Shown one piece after another: positions 26,796 through 35,838 of a stretch of DNA of 64,000 nt. The translations under genes and the position numbers were made by a program. The stretch lies in the NCBI RefSeq assembly GCF_937903345.1, contig NZ_CALCZQ010000032.1, positions 124,001 through 188,000 on the forward strand, written 5' to 3'. The stretch comes from an uncultured Emticicia sp. (lineage in GTDB: Bacteria > Bacteroidota > Bacteroidia > Cytophagales > Spirosomataceae). Within the stretch, counting starts at the first letter, position 1, and each line of letters starts with the position of its first letter. The notes under the pieces are model-generated. The model saw nothing but the letters and a program-made list of their open reading frames with translations. It was not told where the DNA came from and ran no database searches.

Positions 26796-27986
26796 TTAAT
26801 TTTTTACTCTCTTCAGCCAAACAAACCCCACTGCCGAAATAATACCAAACGACCCCAAAATATACCAAAGAGTATTATACCCAAAATGTGCGATTGTCTG
26901 TGTGCCAATCAATGGTGCAGAAATTTGTGCTATTGACCATGTCATGGAATGTAGTGCAGAATATTGCCCACGATTATGAGGTTTTGAGCGTCCAATACTA
27001 AATGCATTCATAAATGGCATTGCGAAGATTTCAGAGAAAGTAGCAAATAAAATCCCAACAATCAGCCATGCATAACTATGCGAAAACAAGAAGATTATAT
27101 AATTGACTACCACTAGGCTTACACCAAAACTTATCAAATAAAGCTTCTCGAACTTTCCTTCAATTTTATAAATTAAAATCATTTCGACCAAAGCAACAAT
27201 TAGACCGTTTAAACCTAAAACATATCCAATCTCTATTTCAGATAAACCACAAACTTTTTTGTAGAAAACTGGTCCAATCGTGAAAAGTTGAAAAAAAGCA
27301 ATCGCATACATGGTAGTAAGTAGTAGAAAAATCCAATATTTTCGGTCACGATAAGCGGAATCCATTGAGTCTGTTTTTACTTTACTTGCACGTAAAGCAG
27401 CTCTTTTCTGTCGAGAACTTCTTAAAAATAAAAACACCAAAATTGCTGCACCTATATTTGTAAGTCCATCTGCCCAAAACAATAAGTTATAATCTCGTGA
27501 GGCCAAAAAACCACCGATGGCAGGCCCAATTGACCACCCAATATTAATTGCCAAACGAATCAATGAAACTGAACGAGTGAAAGTTTCGGGTGTACTAAAA
27601 TCAGCAATCGAAGCCGTATTAGCAGGGCGATAGGCCTCGCCAAAAGTACTCAAAAAGAAAACCAATATGCAGATAACGTAATAGTTTTGGGTTTGGGAAA
27701 GCAATAAAAACATAATTCCGCCTAACAATAAACTAAATAATTGAACCGGGAAATAGCCAATCAAATCAGTCATCTTTCCACCAAGAAAAGTCCCACAGAT
27801 TGAACCTAAACCAAACACAACCATAACAAAACCTGCATTAGTAATACTAAAACCCAGTTTTTGGGTCAAATAAAGGCTTAAAAAGGCCACAACCATTCCA
27901 CCACTTCGATTAATAAGCATCACTAAGGCCAACAACCAAACTTGTCGTGATAAACCACCAAAAGCATTGCGATAAAGAGAAAGCAT
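26796..27986 (-). CDS. MFS transporter, drug-efflux-like (DHA1 type)
   Basis: This 396-residue protein has about 12 membrane helices. GLGSICGTFLGGKMTDLIGYFPVQ is the loop 2-3 signature, with the acidic residue at the usual place. FGEAYRPANTASIADFSTPE with IGWSIGPAIGGFLA resembles the helix 4-5 antiporter motif C region (G...GPaiGG), which suggests proton-driven efflux. The substrate is unknown. It is a single gene that converges with the TPR gene and diverges from the thiolase gene; 207 bases separate it from the thiolase ATG. Confidence 0.85.
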   Translation of the reverse strand: MLSLYRNAFGGLSRQVWLLALVMLINRSGGMVVAFLSLYLTQKLGFSITNAGFVMVVFGLGSICGTFLGGKMTDLIGYFPVQLFSLLLGGIMFLLLSQTQNYYVICILVFFLSTFGEAYRPANTASIADFSTPETFTRSVSLIRLAINIGWSIGPAIGGFLASRDYNLLFWADGLTNIGAAILVFLFLRSSRQKRAALRASKVKTDSMDSAYRDRKYWIFLLLTTMYAIAFFQLFTIGPVFYKKVCGLSEIEIGYVLGLNGLIVALVEMILIYKIEGKFEKLYLISFGVSLVVVNYIIFLFSHSYAWLIVGILFATFSEIFAMPFMNAFSIGRSKPHNRGQYSALHSMTWSIAQISAPLIGTQTIAHFGYNTLWYILGSFGIISAVGFVWLKRVKN

Positions 27987-28144
27987 ATATTGTTGAACAA
28001 AACAGTTCGCTGTAAAGACGCCGTTTCGTTAATAGGTTAAATGAAATAGAAAATATCCCAAAAAATACATTTGCGATTGACCAACAAAATTAGCTTTTTC
28101 ATCATTTGCATCAAACCAAACTATTGATTAGTTTTGTCAGATAA

Positions 28145-28160
28145 AGTATGCTTGCATACT
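28145..28160. promoter_or_regulatory. 16-bp palindrome in the thiolase promoter region
   Basis: AGTATGC-TT-GCATACT is a perfect 7-bp inverted repeat. It lies in the 20 bases between a TTTG (28133-28136) and a weak -7-like TACTAATT (28157), 34 bases before the thiolase ATG. This placement suits a repressor operator. Confidence 0.4.
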
Positions 28161-28193
28161 AATTTCTATTCACCAATACATCAAATATTAAAA

Positions 28194-29393
28194 ATGGAAG
28201 CATATATCTATGATGCTGTTCGCACGCCACGCGGTCGTGGAAAATCGGACGGCTCTTTGCACGAAATACAGCCTATTGACCTTCTTGCAACGGTTTTGAA
28301 AGCCATTAAAAACAGAAATGACCTTGATACGAGCTATATCGACGATGTAATTATGGGTTGTGTTTCGCCAATTGGTGAGCAAGGTGCCGATATTGCTCGT
28401 ACAGCAGTTTTGGCAGCTGGTTATGATCAAAGCGTAGCAGGCGTACAGGTCAATCGTTTCTGTTCGTCGGGTTTGGAGGCTATTAATATGGCGGCGGCTT
28501 ATGTGATGTCTGGACAAGTTGATATGATGGTAGCTGGCGGTGTTGAGTCTATGTCGCGAGTACCGATGGGTTCAGATGGTGGAGCATTAATGATGAATCC
28601 TCAAATAATTTCTCAACATAAAATTGTTCCGCAAGGTATATCGGCCGATTTGATTGCTACCAAATATGGTTATTCACGCAATGATGTTGACACTTTTGCT
28701 GTAGAATCAGTGCGAAGAGCAGTAGTAGCCCAAGCGGCAAATCGCTATAAATCAGTTGTTCCAGTGATAGATGAAATCGGTTTGACAGTACTTGACCGCG
28801 ATGAAGGTATTCGTTCAAACACAACGCTCGAAACATTAGGTAAACTAAAGCCAGCTTTCGAGATGATGGGTAGTATGGGGCTTGATGCTTTGGCTTTGTT
28901 GAAATATAACGATTTGGTTAATATCAATCACGTGCATCATGCAGGAAATTCTTCGCAGTTGACAGATGGGGCAGGTGCTTTGTTAATGGGAAATAAAGCT
29001 ATGGGTGAAAAACTGGGCTTGAAACCGCGTGCCAAAATCAAGGCATTTGCTATTGTAGGTTCTGAACCAACAATCATGCTGACAGGCCCTGTACCTGCTA
29101 CCGAAAAAATTCTTAGAAAAGCAGGAATGAATATCGGTGATATTGATTTATTTGAAGTAAATGAAGCATTTGCTGCTGTTCCGATGTTGTTTATGGAGCA
29201 TTTTGGTGTTGACCATTCAAAAATAAACGTCAACGGTGGGGCAATTGCTTTGGGTCATCCACTGGGTGCGACAGGTGCAATTTTATCAAGCACATTAATC
29301 GACGAACTTGAACGTTCAAACAAATCTACTGGACTCGTAACACTCTGTATCGGTGGCGGAATGGGAATCGCTACGATTTTTGAGAGAGTGTAA
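28194..29393 (+). CDS. Acetyl-CoA acyltransferase (thiolase)
   Basis: This 399-residue thiolase starts MEAYIYDAVRTPRGRGKSDG. The nucleophilic cysteine is C90 in NRFCSSGLEAIN, the catalytic His lies in ALGHPLGATGA, and the second catalytic Cys is C385 in TLCIGGGMG. It catalyses thiolytic cleavage or condensation of acyl-CoA units, as in fatty-acid beta-oxidation or acetoacetyl-CoA formation. The TPRGRGKSDGSL start and the overall pattern fit the FadA/FadI-like branch more than biosynthetic PhaA. No beta-oxidation multienzyme gene is adjacent. The ATG at 28194 is preferred to the TTG at 28134, whose 20 extra residues would cross the palindrome and promoter-like sequence. Confidence 0.95.
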   Translation: MEAYIYDAVRTPRGRGKSDGSLHEIQPIDLLATVLKAIKNRNDLDTSYIDDVIMGCVSPIGEQGADIARTAVLAAGYDQSVAGVQVNRFCSSGLEAINMAAAYVMSGQVDMMVAGGVESMSRVPMGSDGGALMMNPQIISQHKIVPQGISADLIATKYGYSRNDVDTFAVESVRRAVVAQAANRYKSVVPVIDEIGLTVLDRDEGIRSNTTLETLGKLKPAFEMMGSMGLDALALLKYNDLVNINHVHHAGNSSQLTDGAGALLMGNKAMGEKLGLKPRAKIKAFAIVGSEPTIMLTGPVPATEKILRKAGMNIGDIDLFEVNEAFAAVPMLFMEHFGVDHSKINVNGGAIALGHPLGATGAILSSTLIDELERSNKSTGLVTLCIGGGMGIATIFERV

Positions 29394-29409
29394 AAGGAGT
29401 GATCTTAAT

Positions 29410-29455
29410 AAAAGAGAAAGGTTTCGAAAATATATTTTCAAAACCTTTCTCTTTT
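29410..29455. terminator. Strong bidirectional terminator after the thiolase gene
   Basis: AAAAGAGAAAGGTTT (29410-29424) pairs with AAACCTTTCTCTTTT (29441-29455). The interior gaaaatatattttc also pairs, giving a long hairpin with one mismatch and T-rich flanks between convergent genes. Confidence 0.85.
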
Positions 29456-29567
29456 ATAATTAATAAATCCACTGCGAAATTTTATTGATTTATGATTTAC
29501 TATTAGCAATTATAGTGATATTAAGCTATAATTACTCCTTCTGTAATTAAATATTACTCTTGATTGA

Positions 29568-30614
29568 TTATTTATAATGACTCGCGGACATTAATACTTT
29601 GCCACCTGTGTCGCTGGCCGTAACCGAAAAGCTAAAACCTGGATTGATAGCATACGCACCATATTCTCCAGCTTTATTAATAGCAATAAAACCAACTTGG
29701 AAATTTTTAGCTTTTTCGGGGTTGATTTTTACCAAACGCTCTATCGCACCTTTGCAGGCTTCTTCAGGGGTTTTACCCATTCGCATCATTTCTACTACCA
29801 AATGTGTACCTGCAATACGAATTACTTCTTCGCCTTGCCCCGACGATACGGCTGCACCGATTTCGTTGTCAACAAAAAGTCCAGCACCGATAATTGGTGA
29901 ATCGCCCAAGCGACCTTTCATCTTAAAGCCCATTCCACTTGTAGTACAAGCTCCCGAAAGATTGCCTGAAGCATCCAAAGCAATTGTTCCCATCGTATCA
30001 TGATTGAACGAACCATCTTCAAATTTATTCGGAGCAAAAGGCCCGTGACCTTCTTTTTTTTGCCCTTTGATTTGCTGTTGTTCAATATTCATAACTGGCT
30101 TATATTCAGATTTTTTTAGCCAATCTTTGTAAGTTTTTTCTGCATCGGTCGAGAGCTTATCAGGCTCTAATTTAAAACCATTGGCCAATGCAAATTGCTG
30201 AGCCCCTTCACCCACCAAAAATACGTGGGGAGTAAGCTCCATCACTTTACGAGCAACTGAAATTGGATGTTTGATACGTTGCAAATATGCTACTGCTCCA
30301 CAATTAGAAAACTCATCCATGATGCAGGCATCGAGTGTTACTTTTCCATCACGGTCGGGGTTTCCGCCCAAACCAACACAGCAGTTAATAGTATCTTCAA
30401 TCGAATTTGCTCCTGCTTCAACGGCATCTAATGCACGGCCATTTTTTTCTCTTAAAATCTTCCAAGCTACCGCATTTACGGGCAAACCACTATCCCAAGT
30501 TGATACAACGATTGGTTTTTGTGGAGCAATAGTTTTTTTTGCAAACGCTTGACTTATAGATAAAAACGGTAAACTCAGTACCGACCAATGTAAAAAGTTT
30601 CTTCTTGATTGCAT
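29568..30614 (-). CDS. N4-(beta-N-acetylglucosaminyl)-L-asparaginase-like Ntn hydrolase
   Basis: A 348-residue, Tat-exported (SRRNFLHWSVLSLPFL) protein of the glycosylasparaginase family. STWDSGLPVNAVAWKIL is the conserved start of the alpha chain. The self-cleavage site is NHDTMGTIALD with T207 as the expected N-terminal nucleophile, followed by TSGMGFKMKGRLGDSPIIGAGLF, which holds the substrate-binding Arg and Asp. The enzyme cuts the bond between Asn and GlcNAc in N-linked glycopeptides. The bacterial branch is exported, which fits glycoprotein scavenging. It is alone on the minus strand, and the ROK regulator lies 105-127 bases upstream. Confidence 0.92.
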   Translation of the reverse strand: MQSRRNFLHWSVLSLPFLSISQAFAKKTIAPQKPIVVSTWDSGLPVNAVAWKILREKNGRALDAVEAGANSIEDTINCCVGLGGNPDRDGKVTLDACIMDEFSNCGAVAYLQRIKHPISVARKVMELTPHVFLVGEGAQQFALANGFKLEPDKLSTDAEKTYKDWLKKSEYKPVMNIEQQQIKGQKKEGHGPFAPNKFEDGSFNHDTMGTIALDASGNLSGACTTSGMGFKMKGRLGDSPIIGAGLFVDNEIGAAVSSGQGEEVIRIAGTHLVVEMMRMGKTPEEACKGAIERLVKINPEKAKNFQVGFIAINKAGEYGAYAINPGFSFSVTASDTGGKVLMSASHYK

Positions 30615-30741
30615 AATTTGTTGATTTGTTATTGGTGAAATGCTTAATTTTTAATTGGTGAATTGGTTATTTGTTTCGCAATGTACCCGTAAACAGTTTA
30701 TCACTAACAAATTAACCATTCACGCTGTTTTTAAAATTGAT

Positions 30742-31968
30742 TCAGCGACATATGCTTGAATACCAAAAGTTCTGGCATCTTCGCTGAGTTATGAAATTTC
30801 GATACTTAAGATCTTCCTTAAAATCGATCAAACAGTATTTATTGATCCCGTGTTTTATTGGATTAACGATGAGTTTCTGAGCTTTTGATAATACTCCATC
30901 AATAATTATGATTTGTGGGTTAAAGAAATTCACCACTATCGAAAGTCCTTTACCGAGTCCGAATCCAATATTGCGTAAAATGTCAATCGCAAAGCCATCT
31001 CCTTTTTGAGTAGCGTCGATGACCATTTTTAAATTTATATTTTCGAGTGAATCTTTGCATTCACTCAATTTTGAAAAATGGCCATTTCTTAATCCATTCT
31101 TGATACATTGTAGCAATGAAGACACAGATGTAATTGTGTCTAAGCAGCCAACTTTACCACAGCTGCAAACTACACCTTCTGGGTTTACTTGTATATGCCC
31201 CAACTCGCCCGCAAAGCCTGATGCTCCATCAAAGATTTCGCCGTTTAGGACGATTCCTAAACCAATTCCCCAATCAACATTTACTGAAAGTACGTGTGAT
31301 TTTACCTTAGCTAATCCAAAATGATATTCTCTAACAGCTGTAGCTTTTGACTCATTGATGACGAAGGTTGGTAGATTGTAATAATTCTCAATGAGTTTAC
31401 CTAAATATATATCTTGGCTGTTAAGGGATTTATAGGTATAATTTATGCCTGTTTTTTTATTAACTAAACCTGGAATTGCCATGCCCAAAGCGATGATATT
31501 CTTACCATTTGATACTTTTAGTTGCACAATATTATCAACCAATTTGAAAAGAGTTTCAAGGAATAAAGGATTGTTTTTTAGTTGAAGGTCTGATACCTGA
31601 GAAAAAACGATTTCGTTTTTTAGATTTAGAACCGCAATCTGAGTATCGTGCGTATTAAAATCAAGAATCAGTACATAATTTTTGTTTGGGTTTACTCCAT
31701 AAATGGCGGGGCGGCGTTTTTGTTTTGATATATTGAAACCTGTTTCGGAAATCCACTTTTCCTCAACAAGTTCATCGATTAATGCTGTAATCGACGTAAT
31801 ACTTATATGTAATGAATGCGAAAGCTCTGCAATCGTATTCTTATTTTTGAAATAGAGGTCATACAATATTCCTTTTTTTTGTTTGTTTTTCTTGATATCT
31901 ACAACAAAATCACTACCATTTACTTCTAAGTCAATTTCAAGAATAGATTCAATTTTAGAAGTTGACAT
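30742..31968 (-). CDS. ROK family transcriptional regulator with frameshifted C-terminus
   Basis: A winged-helix domain (about residues 20-95, TIAELSHSLHISITSITALI) precedes a ROK domain. The ROK hallmark is intact: GFAGELGHIQVNPEGVVCSCGKVGCLD, with the Cys-x-Cys-Gly-x-x-Gly-Cys zinc site. Such proteins repress sugar genes and release DNA on binding a sugar or sugar phosphate. The in-frame protein ends in 18 residues unlike the family. The +1 frame there encodes LSEDARTFGIQAYVAESILK, the expected ROK C-terminus (GEDAxxxGA-like helix), ending at 30720. A one-base gain or two-base loss near 30790-30800 is the simplest explanation. It is divergent from the heme-lipoprotein operon at 32365, a likely target. 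Confidence 0.85.
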   Translation of the reverse strand: MSTSKIESILEIDLEVNGSDFVVDIKKNKQKKGILYDLYFKNKNTIAELSHSLHISITSITALIDELVEEKWISETGFNISKQKRRPAIYGVNPNKNYVLILDFNTHDTQIAVLNLKNEIVFSQVSDLQLKNNPLFLETLFKLVDNIVQLKVSNGKNIIALGMAIPGLVNKKTGINYTYKSLNSQDIYLGKLIENYYNLPTFVINESKATAVREYHFGLAKVKSHVLSVNVDWGIGLGIVLNGEIFDGASGFAGELGHIQVNPEGVVCSCGKVGCLDTITSVSSLLQCIKNGLRNGHFSKLSECKDSLENINLKMVIDATQKGDGFAIDILRNIGFGLGKGLSIVVNFFNPQIIIIDGVLSKAQKLIVNPIKHGINKYCLIDFKEDLKYRNFITQRRCQNFWYSSICR

Positions 31969-32364
31969 AATCGTTTAGGTAATAATAGGTTTAATTTATG
32001 CAAATAGATAAGCTAATTAATATTTTTTAAAACCTTATGGTTCTAGTTATTAAAGTGTTTTCCACTTTTTTAGCATAATATTATTTGTTCTTTAAAGTAA
32101 ATGATATTTTCTAATAAAAACAAGTTGATGTTTTATGCAAATAAAAAAATAAACTATATACAGTTTTGATTGTATTAAAATTTTGAATTGTACAAAGTTT
32201 TGTTTTTGTAAATTTAAGCTTCATTTATGTTAATTGGCGACAAAGTAGTTTGTTTTGTCTACAAATACTATAAAAATATTAATTTACAGAATGCCAATAT
32301 GAATTGAATTGTGTATTTTTAAAATCCAATTCTATCTCAATACTATCCAAATAAATAAAAAACT
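31969..32364. other. Divergent intergenic region between the ROK regulator and heme-lipoprotein operon
   Basis: A 396-base AT-rich stretch with no ORF. It contains ATACA-N8-TGTAT (32158-32175), the palindrome TTGTACAA near 32188-32195, GACAAA-N9-TTTGTC (about 32238-32258), and TATTTTTA (32314-32321), one base off the -7 consensus and 44 bases before the ATG. Any of the repeats could be the ROK operator; none stands out. Confidence 0.45.
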
Positions 32365-35300
32365 ATGATTCTAAGTAAACTCCTAAAAAGCAAGCTCGTT
32401 TTGGCCACGGCATCGACCATTTTAATTGTTTCCTGTGTTAAATTTGGAAAAAAAGAAAAGCCTTTGGTTATCAATGAGGATCCTACAAAGGTAGTTGCTA
32501 AAGCAAAAGAAATTCGTGAGAAAACATCAGCAAAAGTAATTGATGGTATACAAATGACGCTTTGGGCGTCTGACTCGCTCGCACCTGACCCTGTTGCGAT
32601 GTCGATTGATGACCAAGGACGTGTTTATTTGATTCGTACAAATCGCCAAAAAAACTCGGAATTTGATATTCGTGGGCACCGAGATTGGATGACTGAATCT
32701 ATTGGACTTCAAACCGTTGAAGATCGTCGTGCATTTTTGCGTAAAACTTTCGCCCCTGAGAAAAGTAAAGAAAACGAATGGCTAAAAGACCTTAATGAAG
32801 ATGGTAGCCACGATTGGCACGATTTAGCCATCGAAAAAGACGAAGTTTGGCGTTTGGAAGATACAAACGGTGATGGAATTGCTGATAAATCAATGCGTGT
32901 TTTGAATGATTTTTTTGAAGAAATCACTGATGTTGCGGGTGGACTTTTGGTGCGTGGCAAAGAAATGTTTATTGGAATTGCTCCAGACCTTTGGCAAGTT
33001 AAAGACACCGATGGCGATGGCATTTTTGATAAGAAAACTTCTATAAGTCATGGTTATGGTGTGCATATTGGTTTCGGTGGACACGGAATGTCGGGCGTAA
33101 CCGAAGGCCCAGATGGACGTATTTATTGGAATATTGGTGATATTGGTGCAAATATTACAACTGCTGACGGAAAAAAGTTTGAACATCCTAATTCAGGAAT
33201 TATTGCTCGCTCAAATCCTGATGGTAGTGATTTTGAGATTTTTGCAGCTGGTTTACGCAATACGCATGAGTTTGTTTTTGACGAATACGGAAACTTGATT
33301 TCGTCAGATAACGATGGTGACCACCCTGGCGAAAGCGAGCGTTTAGTTCATGTAGTTGAAGGCTCAGATGCTGGCTGGCGTTCAAACTGGCAGTACGGCA
33401 AATACACTGACCCGAAAAACAACAAATTTAATGTTTGGATGGACGAAAAACTTTCTAAACCACGCTGGGACGGTCAAGCGGCGTATATTATTCCGCCAAT
33501 CATGAATTTTCACAATGGTCCAACTGGAATGGTTTACAACCCAGGAACGGCTTTGGGTTCGGACTGGAAAAATAAATATTTCTTGGTTGAGTTTGTGGGT
33601 ACACCAACTCGCTCGCACATTTGGTCGTTTGGCTTGAAGCAAAAAGGGGCATCGTTTGTGCTTGATGGCGAAAAAGACGTAGTAAGCGGAATCTTACCAA
33701 CGGGTATCAAATTTGGTCCAGATGGTGCATTATACGCCGCCGACTGGATTAATGGTTGGGACACTAAAAACTACGGTAGGGTTTGGAAGTTGGATGTAAC
33801 GAAAGAGAAAAACGACCTCGAAGCACTCCGAAAAGAAACAAAACGTCTTATCCAGCTTGATTATACTGCTCAAACCGATGCCGCACTTTACGACCTACTT
33901 TCAAATGTAGATATGCGTGTCCGTCAAAAAGCACAATTTGAATTAGCAAGCCGTGGACAAAAAGGTTTCGCTCAATTTACGAAGGCAATTGCTCAAACAA
34001 GCAATCAGCTTGCCCGTATTCATGGCATTTGGGGAGTTGGACAATTGACTCGTCAGAACAAAACTTTTGCTTCGCCTCTTTTGCCTTTACTAAAAGATAA
34101 AGATGAAGAAATAATCGCTCAAGCGGCCAAAATAATTGGTGATATTAAACTTGAAGCTGCAGGTAGCGAATTAATACCTTTATTGAAAAGCAAAAATCCA
34201 AGAATTCAATTTTATGCAGCTGAGGCATTGGGCAGAATTGCGTACCAAGATGCGGTTGCTCCATTGATTCAGATGCTCGACGCTAATAACGACGAAGACG
34301 TTTATTTACGTCATGCGGCAGTTTTAGCACTTTCTCGCATTGGAAAAGTTGAGCCAATCGTGGCTTTGGCAAATAACCCAAGCAAAGCACTTCGCACGGC
34401 GGCTGTTTTGGTTTTACGCAGAATGAAGAATGATAACATCGCTCTTTTCTTGAATGATAAAGATGAATATATCGTAACTGAAGCCGCTCGTGGCATTAAC
34501 GATGACTTATCAATTCCTGCGGCATTACCTGCTTTGGCGGCTACTTTAGCCGAAACTCGTTTTACTTCTGAACCATTGCTTCGCCGTGCTATCAATGCCG
34601 CTTTACGTGTTGGTTCGACAAAAGAACTCGATTTATTGATTGCTTTCTCGACTCGCACCGACATAAAGGACAACATCAAAGCTGAGGCTTTGGCTACCTT
34701 GGGAACGTGGGGAAATCCATCGGTTTTGGATAGAGTTGATGGTCGTTATCGTGGAGTTTTGGTGCGTGATGGAGCTTTAGTGAAAACTAAAATTAAACCA
34801 TTTATTAGCAATTTCTTGAAAGAAACCAATGCTGAAACACTCGTAACGATGGCAAGTTTATTGTCGGAATTGAATATCGCCGAATACAATAACGAACTGG
34901 CAAATATTTATAATAATTCTGATAATGCCAAAGTTAGAGCTGCCATTTTGCCTGCTTTGAATAAACTAAAATATGCAGAATTAGAGGCAGTAATCAAGAA
35001 AGGAATTGACGATAAGGATGAAAGTGTGCGAACTGTAGCTTTAAGCTTATTGAACAATGATAATGTATCGAAAGAAAGTTTGCCGACCCTCGTTCAGACA
35101 ATTTTTACAAAGGGCGGCGTTAGAGAACAGCAACAAATATTGGTTGTTTTGGGTAAATTGACAATTGAAAAAACCCAAACAATTTTGGCTGGTTTGATTG
35201 ATCAATTGAAAGAAAAACAATTATCTCCCAATGTTTCTTTAGAATTAAAAGAGGCAGTTGAAGCTTCGGGTTCGGAGGTTCTAAAAACCAAAATTGCGGC

Positions 35301-35766
35301 TATCAAACCAGGTGCTTCACCAATGGATGAATATATGGAGTCGCTTTTTGGTGGAAATCGAAACAATGGACGAAATGTTTTCAATTATAACTCAACTGTT
35401 CAGTGTGTACGTTGCCACAATATGGGGAGTGAAGGTGGTTCGGTTGGACCAAATCTTGCCAAAATTGGTGGTATATTAAGCCGTGAGCAAATCCTTCAAG
35501 CACTCATTGAGCCTAGTGCAAGACTTTCGCCGGGTTACGGAACGGTTTCTTTGAAACTAAAAGATGGACAGGAAGTGACAGGAACTTTGGCCAAAGAAAA
35601 TGCTGAAGAATTGGTGATTACGACTTCCGATGCAGAGCCTTTGGTGATTCCAGTTTCACGCATTGCCAAACGTGAAAATATGCCATCGAGTATGCCGCCA
35701 ATGGGCACTTTACTAACAAAACGAGAAATTCGTGATGTAGTAGAATTTTTATCGGGTTTGAAATAA
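32365..35766 (+). CDS. PVC-type heme-binding lipoprotein: beta-propeller dehydrogenase-like, HEAT repeats and cytochrome c
   Basis: A lipoprotein signal (LATASTILIVSC, lipid Cys 24) precedes a beta-propeller domain of the planctomycete membrane-bound dehydrogenase type (DGQRVYL-like start, GHGMSGVTEGPDGRIYWNIGD, LRNTHEFVFDEYGNL, LPTGIKFGPDGALYAADW). About eight HEAT-like repeats fill roughly residues 500-970 (VRQKAQFELASRG, IQFYAAEALGRIA). The C-terminal cytochrome domain has CVRCH at 1014-1018 and the PVC-type signature NMGSEGGSVGPNLAKIGGIL with LIEPSARLSPGYG. It probably oxidises a sugar or alcohol outside the cytoplasm and passes electrons through heme c. It leads a plus-strand unit with a sulfatase and a TIM-barrel gene, 396 bases from the divergent ROK regulator. 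Confidence 0.92.
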   Translation: MILSKLLKSKLVLATASTILIVSCVKFGKKEKPLVINEDPTKVVAKAKEIREKTSAKVIDGIQMTLWASDSLAPDPVAMSIDDQGRVYLIRTNRQKNSEFDIRGHRDWMTESIGLQTVEDRRAFLRKTFAPEKSKENEWLKDLNEDGSHDWHDLAIEKDEVWRLEDTNGDGIADKSMRVLNDFFEEITDVAGGLLVRGKEMFIGIAPDLWQVKDTDGDGIFDKKTSISHGYGVHIGFGGHGMSGVTEGPDGRIYWNIGDIGANITTADGKKFEHPNSGIIARSNPDGSDFEIFAAGLRNTHEFVFDEYGNLISSDNDGDHPGESERLVHVVEGSDAGWRSNWQYGKYTDPKNNKFNVWMDEKLSKPRWDGQAAYIIPPIMNFHNGPTGMVYNPGTALGSDWKNKYFLVEFVGTPTRSHIWSFGLKQKGASFVLDGEKDVVSGILPTGIKFGPDGALYAADWINGWDTKNYGRVWKLDVTKEKNDLEALRKETKRLIQLDYTAQTDAALYDLLSNVDMRVRQKAQFELASRGQKGFAQFTKAIAQTSNQLARIHGIWGVGQLTRQNKTFASPLLPLLKDKDEEIIAQAAKIIGDIKLEAAGSELIPLLKSKNPRIQFYAAEALGRIAYQDAVAPLIQMLDANNDEDVYLRHAAVLALSRIGKVEPIVALANNPSKALRTAAVLVLRRMKNDNIALFLNDKDEYIVTEAARGINDDLSIPAALPALAATLAETRFTSEPLLRRAINAALRVGSTKELDLLIAFSTRTDIKDNIKAEALATLGTWGNPSVLDRVDGRYRGVLVRDGALVKTKIKPFISNFLKETNAETLVTMASLLSELNIAEYNNELANIYNNSDNAKVRAAILPALNKLKYAELEAVIKKGIDDKDESVRTVALSLLNNDNVSKESLPTLVQTIFTKGGVREQQQILVVLGKLTIEKTQTILAGLIDQLKEKQLSPNVSLELKEAVEASGSEVLKTKIAAIKPGASPMDEYMESLFGGNRNNGRNVFNYNSTVQCVRCHNMGSEGGSVGPNLAKIGGILSREQILQALIEPSARLSPGYGTVSLKLKDGQEVTGTLAKENAEELVITTSDAEPLVIPVSRIAKRENMPSSMPPMGTLLTKREIRDVVEFLSGLK

Positions 35767-35783
35767 AGCAGTTATCGAAAACT

Positions 35784-35818
35784 TAGATTTGACAACTTTT
35801 TGAAAGTTGTCAAATCTA
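35784..35818 (+). terminator. Long perfect hairpin between the heme lipoprotein and sulfatase genes
   Basis: A 16-bp perfect stem, TAGATTTGACAACTTT with its complement, closes a 3-base loop (35800-35802). The following TCTATTTTAATAG is only moderately T-rich, so it could be a partial terminator or an RNA-processing site within the operon. Confidence 0.6.
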
Positions 35819-35838
35819 TCTATTTTAATAGAGTTTCC

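Noticed and set aside
32158..32195. Third copy of the Nudix-regulator operator before the heme lipoprotein
   Set aside because: ATTGTA and TACAA half-sites are present but 16 bases apart instead of 9, and the sequence between does not match.
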